From: Rhodospirillaceae bacterium
GTDB lineage: Bacteria; Pseudomonadota; Alphaproteobacteria; UBA828
DNA length: 12,555 nucleotides
Reading direction: 5' to 3'
Assembly (NCBI GenBank): GCA_028819955.1
Contig: JAPPKP010000266.1
Span: 1 to 12,555 of the forward strand
The notes under the pieces are model-generated. The model worked only from the letters and a program-made list of their open reading frames with translations. It was not told the origin of the DNA and ran no database searches. The position numbers were made by a program, and so were the translations under genes. Positions 1 to 8,206 of this stretch are shown here, piece after piece. Within the stretch, counting starts at the first letter, position 1, and each line of letters begins with the position of its first letter.

Positions 1-509
1 CCACCGTCGGCGTCGTCGTCGAGCCTGACGACGACTTTCTCGACGCTATTCTCTCCGAGATGCGACTCGACTATATCCAGCTCCACGGAAACGAGAGCCC
101 GGCGCGGGCAGAGGCGGTTCGCGCGCGCACCGGCTGCCGCATCATAAAGGCGATCAGCGTGTCCCAAGCCTCCGATATCGCCCGTGCCGACGACTACGGC
201 GGGAGCGCCGACCTGATCCTGTTCGACGCCAAGGCGGCGGCCGACGACACGCGCCCCGGCGGCAACGCGCGGACCTTCGACTGGCGGCTGTTCGAGGCCG
301 CGCCGCCGCCATCGACCGGGTGGCTGCTCTCCGGCGGTCTGGATGCCGGGAACGTGGGCGAGGCGATCAGGATTACGGGCGCGCCCGCGGTCGATGTGTC
401 GTCCGGCATCGAATCCGCACCGGGGCGCAAGGACCCGGAGAAGATCAGCGCGTTTCTCGCGGCCGCGGGGGCTGCGGCTGCTCCGACACCGAGTGAGGCA
501 CAGGCATGA
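1..509 (+). CDS. trpF: Phosphoribosylanthranilate isomerase, C-terminal part (5' end outside window)
   Basis: TrpF isomerises N-(5'-phosphoribosyl)anthranilate to the ribulose form (CdRP) in tryptophan synthesis, in the cytoplasm. The reading frame is open from position 3, and 19 codons precede the first internal ATG at 60, so the gene starts upstream of the window and 168 residues are visible. Family signatures are present: the [10 protein letters not shown] strand near the visible N-terminus, the DYIQLHGNE motif, the [11 protein letters not shown] loop, and [12 protein letters not shown] near the end, which is the phosphate-binding GG/SSGIE region of the TIM barrel. An Ala/Pro-rich tail of about 15 residues follows the last helix and is probably dispensable. 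The TGA stop at 507-509 overlaps the trpB ATG, which supports co-translation. Identification is firm; only the N-terminal third is missing. Confidence 0.95.
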   Translation, partial: TVGVVVEPDDDFLDAILSEMRLDYIQLHGNESPARAEAVRARTGCRIIKAISVSQASDIARADDYGGSADLILFDAKAAADDTRPGGNARTFDWRLFEAAPPPSTGWLLSGGLDAGNVGEAIRITGAPAVDVSSGIESAPGRKDPEKISAFLAAAGAAAAPTPSEAQA

Positions 510-1717
510 GCGCACGCGGCGCCAATCGGCCCGGCCCCGACGCGGAGGGACACTTCGGCATCTACGGCGGCCGCTACGTCGCCGAGACGCTGATGCCGCT
601 GATCCTCGATCTGGAGAAGGCCTACGAGCAGGCCAAGGACGATCCCGCGTTCGCAGCGGAGTTCGAGCGTCTCCTCGGCCACTATGTCGGCCGGCCCAGC
701 CCGCTCTATCACGCGGAGCGCCTCAGTGCGCATCTCGGCGGCGCGCGCATCTACTTCAAGCGGGACGAGCTCAACCACACCGGCGCGCACAAGATCAACA
801 ACTGCGTCGGCCAGATCCTGCTGGCGCGCCGCATGGGCAAGACCCGGATCATCGCCGAGACCGGGGCCGGCCAGCACGGTGTCGCGACGGCGACCGTCTG
901 CGCGCTCTTCGGCCTGCCCTGCACCGTCTACATGGGCGAGACCGATATCGAGCGGCAGCAGCCCAACGTCTTTCGCATGAAGCTGCTGGGCGCCGAGGTG
1001 GTGCCCGTGGACTCGGGCTCGCGCACGCTGAAGGACGCCATGAACGAGGCGCTGCGCGATTGGGTGACCAATGTCGAGACGACGTTCTACCTGATCGGCA
1101 CGGTCGCGGGCCCGCATCCCTATCCCGCCATGGTGCGCGACTTCCAGTCGGTGATCGGGCGCGAGACCCGCGAGCAGATCGTGGCGGCGGAAGGCCGCCT
1201 GCCGGATACGCTGGTCGCCTGCGTCGGCGGCGGCTCCAACGCCATCGGCCTGTTCCACCCCTTCCTCGACGAGGAGAGCGTTCGCATGGTCGGCGTCGAG
1301 GCTGCCGGCCACGGCATCGAGAGCGGCAAGCATGCCGCGTCGCTCTCTGCCGGCTCACCGGGCGTGCTGCACGGCAACCGGACCTATCTGCTGCAGGACG
1401 AGCACGGCCAGATCATCGAGGCGCACTCAATCTCCGCCGGGCTCGACTATCCAGGCATCGGGCCGGAGCACGCTTGGTTGCGCGACTCGGGTCGCGTCAA
1501 CTACGTGGCGATCACCGATGACCAGGCTTTGGATGCCTTTCACCTTTGCGCGCGGCTGGAGGGAATCCTGCCCGCCCTCGAGCCCGCCCATGCGCTGGCC
1601 CACGTGGTGGAGCTGGCACCGGGCCTGCCGGACGACCACATTCTCGTCATGAATATGTGCGGCCGGGGCGACAAGGACATCTTCACCGTCGCCGATACGA
1701 TGGGCACCGCGCTGTGA
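506..1717 (+). CDS. trpB: Tryptophan synthase beta chain
   Basis: TrpB is the PLP enzyme that condenses indole with L-serine to give tryptophan, acting in an alpha2-beta2 complex with TrpA. The 403-residue length is normal. N-terminal FGIYGGRYV and [15 protein letters not shown] are clear; Lys96 in AHKIN is the expected PLP Schiff-base lysine. Glu118 in AETGAGQHG matches the catalytic glutamate, and GGGSNAIG (241-248) is the PLP phosphate loop. The ATG at 506 overlaps the trpF stop (ATGA) and is preceded by GAGG at 495-498, seven bases away, so the start is well supported. The C-terminal MCGRGDKD motif is complete. The gene is flanked by trpF and trpA in one operon. No oddities were seen. Confidence 0.98.
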   Translation: MSARGANRPGPDAEGHFGIYGGRYVAETLMPLILDLEKAYEQAKDDPAFAAEFERLLGHYVGRPSPLYHAERLSAHLGGARIYFKRDELNHTGAHKINNCVGQILLARRMGKTRIIAETGAGQHGVATATVCALFGLPCTVYMGETDIERQQPNVFRMKLLGAEVVPVDSGSRTLKDAMNEALRDWVTNVETTFYLIGTVAGPHPYPAMVRDFQSVIGRETREQIVAAEGRLPDTLVACVGGGSNAIGLFHPFLDEESVRMVGVEAAGHGIESGKHAASLSAGSPGVLHGNRTYLLQDEHGQIIEAHSISAGLDYPGIGPEHAWLRDSGRVNYVAITDDQALDAFHLCARLEGILPALEPAHALAHVVELAPGLPDDHILVMNMCGRGDKDIFTVADTMGTAL

Positions 1718-2553
1718 GCGGGCGGATCGAGCGGCGCTTCGCCGCGCTCGCAGATGAGGGCCGCGCCGGGCTCGTCACCTTCACCATGATGGGCGACCCG
1801 GACATCGAGACCTCCTACGCCATCTTGGAAGGGCTGGCGGAGGCCGGTGCCGACGTCATCGAGATCGGCTCGCCCTTTACCGACCCCATGGCCGACGGTC
1901 CGGTGATTCAGCGGGCGGGCCAGCGCGCGCTGCGGGCCGGCATCACGCTCGGCAAGTCGCTCGAGCTGGCGCGGCGCTTCCGGGCGCAGGACGATGAGAC
2001 GCCGCTGGTCCTGATGGGCTACTACAACCCGATCTACATCTATGGCGTGGAGCGCTTCCTGAACGACGCGCTGGAGGTCGGTCTCGACGGCATGATCGTG
2101 GTCGATCTGCCGCCCGAAGAGGATGCCGAGCTGTGCCGGCCGGCGCTCGACGCCGGTCTCTCATTCGTGCGCCTGGTGGCGCCGACGACCGACGAGGCCC
2201 GTCTGCCGGCGGTCCTCACCAACACCAGCGGCTTCGTCTATTACATCTCGATCACCGGGATCACCGGCGCGGCGGGCGCCGCCACCGCCGCGACGCAGCA
2301 GGCGGTCGACCGGCTGAGGCGCCATACGGCGCTGCCTATCGCGGTGGGCTTCGGCATCAAGACGCCGGACCAGGCGGCGGAGGTCGCGCGGGTGGCGGAC
2401 GCCGCTGTGGTCGGCTCCGCCCTGGTCTCGGCGATCGAGGACGGATTGGACGCGGACGGCGGGACGACGGCCGCCTGCCGCGACAACGCGCTCGCGCTGG
2501 TACGCGCGCTCGGCGACGGCGTGCGCACGGCGCGGCAGGAGGCTGCATCGTGA
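1714..2553 (+). CDS. trpA: Tryptophan synthase alpha chain
   Basis: TrpA cleaves indole-3-glycerol phosphate to indole and glyceraldehyde-3-phosphate and channels indole to TrpB. The start is assigned to the GTG at 1714, which overlaps the trpB TGA in a GTGA quartet. This gives a 279-residue protein of typical length beginning (M)[11 protein letters not shown], as family members do. The frame is open further upstream, but that part lies inside trpB and has no TrpA similarity. Both catalytic acids are in context: Glu50 in [12 protein letters not shown] and Asp61 in [16 protein letters not shown], the VPTTDE-like APTTDEAR and GFGIKTP phosphate-binding segments follow in order. No ribosome binding site precedes the GTG, so translation probably depends on ribosomes finishing trpB. 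Confidence 0.96.
   Translation: MSGRIERRFAALADEGRAGLVTFTMMGDPDIETSYAILEGLAEAGADVIEIGSPFTDPMADGPVIQRAGQRALRAGITLGKSLELARRFRAQDDETPLVLMGYYNPIYIYGVERFLNDALEVGLDGMIVVDLPPEEDAELCRPALDAGLSFVRLVAPTTDEARLPAVLTNTSGFVYYISITGITGAAGAATAATQQAVDRLRRHTALPIAVGFGIKTPDQAAEVARVADAAVVGSALVSAIEDGLDADGGTTAACRDNALALVRALGDGVRTARQEAAS
2537..2542 (+). promoter_or_regulatory. Shine-Dalgarno of accD (fixes the GTG start)
   Basis: A perfect AGGAGG lies inside the last codons of trpA, seven bases before the GTG at 2550. It settles the accD start, which would otherwise be ambiguous because the frame runs open far upstream within trpA. It also suggests that accD is translated more independently than trpA, which has no such site. 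Confidence 0.8.
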
Positions 2554-3485
2554 GCTGGCTCGAGCGATTTGCGCGCCCCAAGGTGAGCGGCCTGTTCCGC
2601 AAGCCCGACATCCCCCACGACCTGTGGGAGAAGTGCGAGAAGTGCGAGCAGATGATTTTTCACCGCGAGCTCGAGAGCAATCTCCGGGTCTGCCCGCGCT
2701 GCGACCATCACATGCGGCTCGGCGCCGACAAGCGCCTGACGCTGCTCTTCGACCAGGAGACCTATCAGACCATCGAGCTGCCGGCGGTGGACGAGGACCC
2801 GCTCCGGTTCCGCGACCGCAAGCGCTACGCGGACCGCCTGCGCGAGGCGCGCAGCAAGACCGGCCATGACGATGCGATCGTGGTCGCTCACGGCAAGATC
2901 GGCGGCGCGCCGGCGGTCGTCGCGGCGTTCGACTTCGGCTTCCTCGGCGGCTCGATGGGCACCGCAGTCGGCGAAAGCCTGCTGGCCGCAGCCCGGCTCG
3001 CCATCCTGCAGGAGGCGCCCTTGATCGTGATCCCATCCTCGGGCGGTGCAAGGATGCAGGAGGGCGTGCTCTCGCTGATGCAGATGGCGCGCACCACAAT
3101 CGCGGTGGATGAGCTGAAGGAAGCGGGCGTGCCCTACATCGTCCTGCTGACCAATCCGACGACCGGCGGCGTGACGGCCTCCTTCGCCATGCTCGGCGAC
3201 ATCGCCATCGCCGAGCCGGGCGCCGTGATCGGTTTCGCGGGCCCGCGCGTGATCGAAGAGACGATCCGGGAGCGGCTGCCCGAGGGCTTCCAACGCGCCG
3301 AATACCTGCGCGATCACGGCATGGTCGACATGGTGGTGCATCGCCGCAAGCTGCGCGAGACCCTGTCGATGCTGCTGTCGCTGCTGCGCGACAAGAAGCC
3401 CGCGGCGGAGGTCATCTCCCTGCATGGGGACGCGCCCGGTACGGGCGGGGGCAAGGACCTGCCTGCATCGGCCAGCGCCGAGTAG
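2550..3485 (+). CDS. accD: Acetyl-CoA carboxylase carboxyltransferase subunit beta
   Basis: AccD is the beta half of the carboxyltransferase that moves CO2 from carboxybiotin to acetyl-CoA to form malonyl-CoA, the first step of fatty acid synthesis; it pairs with AccA. From the GTG at 2550 (GTGA overlap with the trpA stop) the protein has 311 residues, normal for the family. The N-terminal zinc ribbon is intact: Cys29-X2-Cys32 and Cys48-X2-Cys51. The crotonase-fold core shows [33 protein letters not shown] and [12 protein letters not shown], which are the acyl-CoA and oxyanion-hole segments. A perfect Shine-Dalgarno lies seven bases upstream. The trpA-accD-folC linkage is common in Alphaproteobacteria and connects amino acid, lipid and folate supply. 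No defects were seen. Confidence 0.97.
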   Translation: MSWLERFARPKVSGLFRKPDIPHDLWEKCEKCEQMIFHRELESNLRVCPRCDHHMRLGADKRLTLLFDQETYQTIELPAVDEDPLRFRDRKRYADRLREARSKTGHDDAIVVAHGKIGGAPAVVAAFDFGFLGGSMGTAVGESLLAAARLAILQEAPLIVIPSSGGARMQEGVLSLMQMARTTIAVDELKEAGVPYIVLLTNPTTGGVTASFAMLGDIAIAEPGAVIGFAGPRVIEETIRERLPEGFQRAEYLRDHGMVDMVVHRRKLRETLSMLLSLLRDKKPAAEVISLHGDAPGTGGGKDLPASASAE

Positions 3486-3530
3486 GCGGCGCCCGGTCGC
3501 GCTCTCCGCGGCCTCATTCCCCCGGGTGAA

Positions 3531-4841
3531 ATGAGCGTGGCGTCCAGGCCGGTCGCACCGCGCGAGAGCGACGCGATTCTCGCCCGGCTGCTCGACCTCC
3601 ACCCCAAGTCCATCGATCTCTCGCTCGGGCGCATGACCCGGCTGCTCGATGCGCTGGGCAACCCGGAGCGTCTCATGCCGCCGGCGATCCACGTGGCCGG
3701 CACCAACGGGAAGGGCAGCGTCGTCGCCTATCTCGACGCGGTGCTGCGCGCGGCGGGCTACCGGGTGAACAGCTACGTATCGCCGCACCTGGTTCGCTTC
3801 GCCGAGCGGATCAGGCTGGGCGGCGTGCCGATTGCCGAAGAGAAGTTGCGTGCGAGCCTCGCCCATTGCGAAGCCGTCAGCGGCGGGGCGCCGATTACCT
3901 TCTTCGAGATCACAACGGCTGCGGCGTTCCACGCCTTCCAGCGCGATCCCTCGGATGTGTTGCTGCTGGAAGTCGGGCTCGGTGGCCGGCTCGACGCCAC
4001 CAACGTGATCGCGCGTCCGGCGCTCACCGTAATCACCCCGGTCTCTATCGACCACACCCACTATCTGGGCGAGACCCTACCGCTGATCGCCGCCGAGAAG
4101 GCGGGAATCCTGAAGCAGGGCGTGACCGGCGTGATCGGGCTCCAGGAAGCGGAAGCAGACGCGGTCATCGAATCGGTTGCGGATGGGGTAGGGGCGCCGC
4201 TTGCGCGGCTTGGCCAGGAGTGGTCGTTCGACCGTTCCGAATCGCATTTGATTGTCCAAGACGCACGCGGCGGCGGGCGCTACCCGCTGCCCGCTCTCGC
4301 CGGTGGGCATCAGGTCGAGAACGCGGCACTGGCGGCCGTCTGCGCCCGGCTGCTGCCCGGCTTCGAAGTGGGCGACGACGCCATCGCCCAAGGGCTGAGG
4401 GAGGCGCGCTGGCCAGGGCGGCTGCAGCGCATCTCATGGACTGGCCTCGGCGACGACTGGGAGCTTTGGGTCGATGGCGGCCACAACCAGGCGGCTGCGA
4501 TGGCGCTCGCCCGCGTCGCCGAGAGCTGGGCCGACCGGCCCTTCGACCTCGTGGTCGGCATGCTCAACACGAGGCCGCCCGAAGACTATCTCAGGCCGCT
4601 CGCGCCCTTCGTGCGGAGGCTGGCGGCGGTGGCGATCCCCGATCAGGCCGCGAGCAGGACGGCGGACGAGATCGACTCGGTTGCGCGGTCCCTCGGCATG
4701 GACTCGGAGACGGACGCCAGTGTCGGCGCGGCCATCACGCGCCTCACGTCAGGCGCGGCGCCGCCCGGCCGGATCCTGGTGTGCGGCTCGCTCTATCTCG
4801 TGGGAAGCGTGCTGGCGACGGCGGGCGTGCCGGCCGCCTGA
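3531..4841 (+). CDS. folC: Folylpolyglutamate synthase / dihydrofolate synthase
   Basis: FolC adds glutamate to dihydropteroate and/or to tetrahydrofolates in an ATP-dependent reaction of the Mur-ligase family. The protein has 436 residues, as expected. The ATP-binding loop GTNGKGS is at residues 57-63, followed by the folate-loop motif YVSPHLVRF around 82-90. The ITPVSIDHTHYLG segment and AAEKAGILK are typical of the central domain, and DGGHNQAA marks the start of the C-terminal glutamate-ligase domain. LVCGSLYLVG closes the fold. The gene lies 45 bases after accD on the same strand with no visible terminator between them, so it is probably the last gene of the trp-acc operon. The ATG at 3531 has only a weak GGGTGA upstream. 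It converges on trxA with ten bases between the stops. Confidence 0.96.
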   Translation: MSVASRPVAPRESDAILARLLDLHPKSIDLSLGRMTRLLDALGNPERLMPPAIHVAGTNGKGSVVAYLDAVLRAAGYRVNSYVSPHLVRFAERIRLGGVPIAEEKLRASLAHCEAVSGGAPITFFEITTAAAFHAFQRDPSDVLLLEVGLGGRLDATNVIARPALTVITPVSIDHTHYLGETLPLIAAEKAGILKQGVTGVIGLQEAEADAVIESVADGVGAPLARLGQEWSFDRSESHLIVQDARGGGRYPLPALAGGHQVENAALAAVCARLLPGFEVGDDAIAQGLREARWPGRLQRISWTGLGDDWELWVDGGHNQAAAMALARVAESWADRPFDLVVGMLNTRPPEDYLRPLAPFVRRLAAVAIPDQAASRTADEIDSVARSLGMDSETDASVGAAITRLTSGAAPPGRILVCGSLYLVGSVLATAGVPAA

Positions 4842-4851
4842 GGGGAGAGCG

Positions 4852-5172
4852 TCAGACCGCGCCGCGCAGCCATTCCGCGAGCTTGGCCTTGGGCAGGGCG
4901 CCGACCTTGGTGTCGGCGACCTCTCCGTTCTTGAAGAGGATCAGCGTCGGAATGCCCCGGATGCCGTACTTCGCCGGCGTCGAAGGGTTCGAGTCCACGT
5001 CCAGCTTGGCTACCGAGAGCGAATCGCTCATCTCGCCGGCGATCTCCTCCAGTGCGGGCGCGATCGCCTTGCAGGGGCCGCACCAGTCGGCCCAAAAGTC
5101 GACCAGGACCGGGCCTTCGGCATTGAGGACCTTGTCTTCGAACTCGGCGTCGGTGACGTGGGAAACGCTCAT
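4852..5172 (-). CDS. trxA: Thioredoxin 1
   Basis: This is a cytoplasmic disulfide reductase that supplies electrons to ribonucleotide reductase, PAPS reductase and other partners, and is itself reduced by thioredoxin reductase. The 106 residues make one thioredoxin domain with the canonical WCGPC active site (Trp30, Cys31, Cys34) and the cis-proline Pro75 in [17 protein letters not shown] and LFKNGEV are classical. There is no signal peptide, so it is cytosolic. A strong GGAGGAGA Shine-Dalgarno (5177-5184) sits just upstream of the ATG, and a near-consensus promoter lies at 5202-5230. It converges on folC. In related genomes I recall addAB upstream of trxA; here a small unknown gene and a hydantoinase-like gene occupy that side instead. 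Confidence 0.97.
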   Translation of the reverse strand: MSVSHVTDAEFEDKVLNAEGPVLVDFWADWCGPCKAIAPALEEIAGEMSDSLSVAKLDVDSNPSTPAKYGIRGIPTLILFKNGEVADTKVGALPKAKLAEWLRGAV

Positions 5173-5201
5173 CGATTCTCCTCCAGGGCGGCAACAATCG
5201 G

Positions 5202-5230
5202 AATTTAGGGAGCGCTACGGGGACCGTCAA
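5202..5230 (-). promoter_or_regulatory. Predicted trxA promoter
   Basis: On the minus strand, TTGACG (5225-5230) is separated by exactly 17 bases from TAAATT (5202-5207). This predicts transcription starting near 5195 and a leader of about 23 bases that carries the trxA Shine-Dalgarno. The near-consensus boxes with ideal spacing, in DNA this GC-rich, make chance unlikely. It implies that trxA is transcribed independently of the genes upstream. Confidence 0.7.
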
Positions 5231-5259
5231 CGGGACCCGTATGCGTAATCCTGGAGCCC

Positions 5260-5553
5260 CTAATTCTCGGCGAGAAGCGCCGTCGCGATGGCGCGCCACT
5301 CGTCGCGCAGCGCCTGCTCCGACGCCGGGCGGCCCGCGCGCCGGTACCAGTAGCCCGCGTTGCGAAGGTCGCCCTCGACCCGGTGAAGATAGGCGTGGAC
5401 CCAGGCGCCCGCCGGCCCCTTGTCCGCCTGGGCGAGGTCATGGGCTTCGTCCCACGCGCCCTTCGCCTCCTGCCAGAGTGCCTGGAGCGGCTTGCTCAGG
5501 CCGGTTGGCGGCGCAGCGCCCTCGAGCGATGCTTCGAATGCCGTCAGGTTCAT
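5260..5553 (-). CDS. Small conserved-looking protein of unknown function (97 aa), possibly TPR-like
   Basis: I cannot assign a function. The protein has 97 residues and is soluble, with no signal peptide or membrane segment. Its most distinctive stretch is AWVHAYLHRVEGDLRNAGYW (about residues 49-68), followed by YRRAGRP. I recall similar WVHAYLHR...GD...A.YWYRRAG sequences in hypothetical proteins from several bacterial groups, but I could not check this. The GD-X4-A-X2-WY-X2-A spacing resembles the second half of a tetratricopeptide helix pair, so an all-helical fold is likely. The ATG is preceded by GAGAGG (5560-5565) at a good six-base distance. It lies 31 bases after the hydantoinase-like gene on the same strand, suggesting co-transcription, and 87 bases before trxA, which has its own promoter. 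Confidence 0.75.
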   Translation of the reverse strand: MNLTAFEASLEGAAPPTGLSKPLQALWQEAKGAWDEAHDLAQADKGPAGAWVHAYLHRVEGDLRNAGYWYRRAGRPASEQALRDEWRAIATALLAEN

Positions 5554-5584
5554 GGTGTGCCTCTCGTTAGACCGCGCCCCGCCG

Positions 5585-7708
5585 TTACGCGGCGACGTCC
5601 GCGCTCGGGGCCAGGGCGATCTCGAAATTACAGTATGAATCGACCGTGAGCGTCTGTCCGGGGTGAATCACCACAGTGGTGACCTCGGTGTCGATTACCG
5701 CCGGCCCCTCGATCCGGTTTCCCGGTGCAAGCCGTGCGCCCTCGAAGATCGGGGTCTCGGCGCGGCGGCCCCACGACGCCCAATAGACCGAGCGGGAGGG
5801 GCGCCGGGCTTCCGGCGCGGGCTCGGCATCGAGCATGTCCGCCGTCGACAACAGGGGCTTGCGGGTGGCGCCCGAGGCGCGGCAGCGGAAGGTGACGATC
5901 TCCAGCTGTGCGCCCGGCAGAGCGGCGCCCCTGCCATAGAGCGCCTCGTAGCGCCGGCGGAACTCTTCGTGCAATGCGTCGATCTCGTCGGGGGCAACGG
6001 CCTCGCCGTCCAGCTCAACCTCGACCTCGTTGATCTGCCCCTTGTGGCGCATGTCGAGGGTGAAGCGGTAGTGGCGATCCGCCGGGGCCACGTCGTCCGC
6101 CGCGAGATCGGCGGCGCCCCGCGCCTTGAGCTCTGCGAGCATCGCGTTGATCTCCGCAGCGTCGAAGGGCGAGCGCATGATGTTGACGCGCTCGTGGACG
6201 TGCAGCAGGTCCGCCGCCGCCGCGCCGAAGGCGCACCAGACCGAGGCGGTCTCGCGCTGAGGGACGATGACCTTGGAGACTCCGAGTTCCTGCGCGAACA
6301 CTCCCGCGTGGGCAGGGCCCGCACCGCCGAATGCGAAGAGCACGAAGTCGCGTGGATCGTGGCCCTTCTGGATCGTCACCTTGCGGATCAGGTCGGCCAT
6401 CTGGAACTCGGCGATGCGGGCGATGCCGCTCGCGGTCTCGTCGAGGCCGAGGCCCAAGCGCTCGCCCATCGGTGCAAGCGCCCGCGCTGCGGCGTCGCGG
6501 TCGAGCCTGATCGCGCCGCCCGCGAAGTTTTCCGGGTCGAGATAGCCGAGGACCAGGTCGGCGTCGGTGACAGTCGGCACCGTGCCGTCCCTCCCGTAGC
6601 AGACCGGGCCGGGGTCGGCGCCGGCGCTCTCCGGCCCCACCCGGAAGGCGCCCGTGGCTTCGTCGATCCGCGCCATGCTGCCGCCGCCCGCGCCGATCAC
6701 CTGAATGTCCACCTTGGAGAGGTAGTACTCGTACTGGTGGACCAGGCTCCGGTAGGAGAACGCCGGCTCGCCGCCGTGGATTATGCCGACGTCGAAGGAG
6801 GTGCCGCCCATGTCGGTGGTGATGACGTTGTCGTAGCCCATGATGCCGCCGGCGTAGCGCGAGCCGGTGACGCCCGAGACGGGGCCGGAATCGAGGGTGA
6901 GAAGCGGCGCTCCCATCGCCTTGGCAACGGGGATCGTGCCGCCCGCGCACTGGGTAATCTGCAACGGGTGGCGGTAGCCGAGATCGGTGGTGCGCCGGTC
7001 CATGCGCGCGAGATAACCGGTCACCAACGGGCCGATGTAGGCGTTGAGCGCGACAGCGGCGGTGCGCTCGTACTCGCCCCACTTAGGCACAAGCTCGGAC
7101 GAGCAGGTGACGAAGAGGTCCGGCGCGATGCGCTCGACCATCGCTTTCACGCGCTGCTCGTGCTCGGGCGCGAGGAAGGACCAGAGAAAGCAGATCGCGA
7201 GCGCCTCCACGCCGTCCGCGACCAGCCGGCGGATCGCCTGCTCCGCTTCCTCCTCGTTCAGCTCGACGACGACCTTGCCGAAGCAGTCCACCCGCTCCGA
7301 CACGCCTTCGATCAGGTACTTGGGCACGATGGGGTCGGGCTTGCTGCTCTCCGGGATGTGGACGACGAGGCGGATGTCGCGGCCGGTGAGGCCGCGCGAG
7401 CCCCGCATGATGTGGATGACGTCGTTGTGGCCCTTGGTGGTGATGAGGCCGACCTTGGCGCCCCGTTTCTGGATGATCGCGTTGGTGCCGACAGTGGTGC
7501 CGTGGGCCAGCACCGCAAGCTCGCTGCAGAGCGCATCCAGCGGCGTTCCAAGCTTGCCGGCAACGATGTCGAGGGCCGCGATCAGCCCCTCGCCGAAATC
7601 AGCGGGCGTGGAGGGCGCCTTGCCGGTGGTGACGCGGCCGGCCCCGTCGACCACCACGCAGTCGGTGAAGGTGCCGCCGATGTCGATGCCGCAAAGATAG
7701 GTGCTCAT
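5585..7708 (-). CDS. Hydantoinase A / oxoprolinase family protein (HyuA-like), no B subunit nearby
   Basis: This belongs to the HyuA family of ATP-dependent amide or lactam hydrolases and related carboxylases (N-methylhydantoinase A, 5-oxoprolinase N-half, acetone/acetophenone carboxylase subunits). The 707 residues are full length. The N-terminal ASKHA-type nucleotide site is clear: GIDIGGTFTD at 7-16 and AHGTTVGTNAI around 68-78. The central hydantoinase A domain carries DSGPVSG (about 273-279), the second phosphate loop TDMGGTSFDVG (298-308), GAGGGS (339-344) and AGADPGPVCYG (362-372). QKGHDPRDF (447-455) and FGGAGPAHA (460-468) follow. The last about 200 residues match the beta-rich C-terminal domain. 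The actual substrate cannot be read from sequence. HyuA enzymes normally work with a HyuB subunit, and none is encoded in this window. The start has only a weak AAGAG-like site upstream. Confidence 0.9.
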   Translation of the reverse strand: MSTYLCGIDIGGTFTDCVVVDGAGRVTTGKAPSTPADFGEGLIAALDIVAGKLGTPLDALCSELAVLAHGTTVGTNAIIQKRGAKVGLITTKGHNDVIHIMRGSRGLTGRDIRLVVHIPESSKPDPIVPKYLIEGVSERVDCFGKVVVELNEEEAEQAIRRLVADGVEALAICFLWSFLAPEHEQRVKAMVERIAPDLFVTCSSELVPKWGEYERTAAVALNAYIGPLVTGYLARMDRRTTDLGYRHPLQITQCAGGTIPVAKAMGAPLLTLDSGPVSGVTGSRYAGGIMGYDNVITTDMGGTSFDVGIIHGGEPAFSYRSLVHQYEYYLSKVDIQVIGAGGGSMARIDEATGAFRVGPESAGADPGPVCYGRDGTVPTVTDADLVLGYLDPENFAGGAIRLDRDAAARALAPMGERLGLGLDETASGIARIAEFQMADLIRKVTIQKGHDPRDFVLFAFGGAGPAHAGVFAQELGVSKVIVPQRETASVWCAFGAAAADLLHVHERVNIMRSPFDAAEINAMLAELKARGAADLAADDVAPADRHYRFTLDMRHKGQINEVEVELDGEAVAPDEIDALHEEFRRRYEALYGRGAALPGAQLEIVTFRCRASGATRKPLLSTADMLDAEPAPEARRPSRSVYWASWGRRAETPIFEGARLAPGNRIEGPAVIDTEVTTVVIHPGQTLTVDSYCNFEIALAPSADVAA

Positions 7709-7783
7709 GGATGCTCTTGGGGACGTTCCTGGATACGGGGTGTGACGATGTCAGTCGAAGGGCGCCGCGTTCGCCTTGCGGCT

Positions 7784-7803
7784 GCCCCTTGTGCCCAAGG
7801 GGC
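7784..7803. promoter_or_regulatory. Perfect 8-bp inverted repeat in divergent spacer
   Basis: GCCCCTTG (7784-7791) and CAAGGGGC (7796-7803) are exact reverse complements around a four-base loop, TGCC. The repeat sits in the spacer between the hydantoinase-like gene (-) and the small basic gene (+). Neither strand has a T-run after it, so it is not a standard intrinsic terminator. It could be an operator for a dimeric regulator or an RNA leader hairpin; the sequence does not say which. Confidence 0.5.
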
Positions 7804-7827
7804 GCGCCGGAGTCGAGGGAGAGATTC

Positions 7828-7858
7828 TTGAGCCGGGAGCGGTCGAAGGCGTTAGAAT
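7828..7858 (+). promoter_or_regulatory. Possible promoter of a leaderless small gene
   Basis: TTGAGC (7828-7833) and TAGAAT (7853-7858) are separated by 19 bases, which is longer than ideal. The TAGAAT box ends six bases before the ATG at 7865, so transcription would begin at or next to the start codon. No Shine-Dalgarno precedes that ATG, which fits a leaderless message. The call rests mainly on the -10 box and its position. Confidence 0.4.
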
Positions 7859-7864
7859 GGCGCC

Positions 7865-8086
7865 ATGGCCATCGTGCGCACAATCCTCTGGTCGCTGGCG
7901 AGGCGCGCCGCCTCCGATCCGCGCGTGCAGAAGAAGGCGGGGCAGGCCTTCCGAACCGTCGACAGGGGCATGGACAAGGCCGCCGACAAGGTAGCGAAGG
8001 TTGCGGTCGCCAAGGATCCCGCTCGCGAGGCGGGCAAGATGCTCGGCGCTCTCCTCTCCGGCGAGGAGCGGCGGCCCAAACGCTGA
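7865..8086 (+). CDS. Small basic protein of unknown function (73 aa)
   Basis: No family could be named with confidence. The 73-residue product is strongly basic (many Lys and Arg) and Ala-rich, and probably forms amphipathic helices. The N-terminus, MAIVRTILWSLARRAASDPR, is a short hydrophobic stretch followed by arginines, suggesting peripheral membrane or surface association rather than a true transmembrane span. The middle, KAADKVAKVAVAKDPAREAG, is a charged helix. I have an impression of similar short proteins opening with LWxLARRAAxDPRV in other alphaproteobacteria; this is unverified. The start is fixed because an in-frame TAG lies at 7853-7855 and the ATG at 7865 is the only start after it. 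There is no ribosome binding site, and a -10-like box lies six bases upstream. It converges on the tRNA-Leu genes, ending 24 bases away. Confidence 0.6.
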   Translation: MAIVRTILWSLARRAASDPRVQKKAGQAFRTVDRGMDKAADKVAKVAVAKDPAREAGKMLGALLSGEERRPKR

Positions 8087-8110
8087 GCGGCGCGCCGGCG
8101 TCTCTCCATC

Positions 8111-8197
<87 letters not shown>

Positions 8198-8206
8198 CAG
8201 GTCAGA

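Noticed and set aside
194..1333. A 379-codon minus-strand frame opposite trpF and trpB
   Set aside because: It is antisense to two genes with complete family signatures; composition explains it.
2241..4061. A 606-codon open frame on the minus strand opposite trpA, accD and folC
   Set aside because: It is antisense to three unmistakable genes. GC-rich DNA with strong third-position bias leaves long open antisense frames, and the product has no recognisable motifs.
5663..7831. A 722-codon plus-strand frame opposite the hydantoinase-like gene
   Set aside because: It mirrors the HyuA-like gene and is rich in His, Arg, Ala and Val, as expected of an antisense shadow. HyuA motifs are on the other strand.
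8087..8110. The palindrome CGGCGCGCCG between the small gene and the tRNAs as a terminator
   Set aside because: It can form only a very short stem and has no T-run on either strand.
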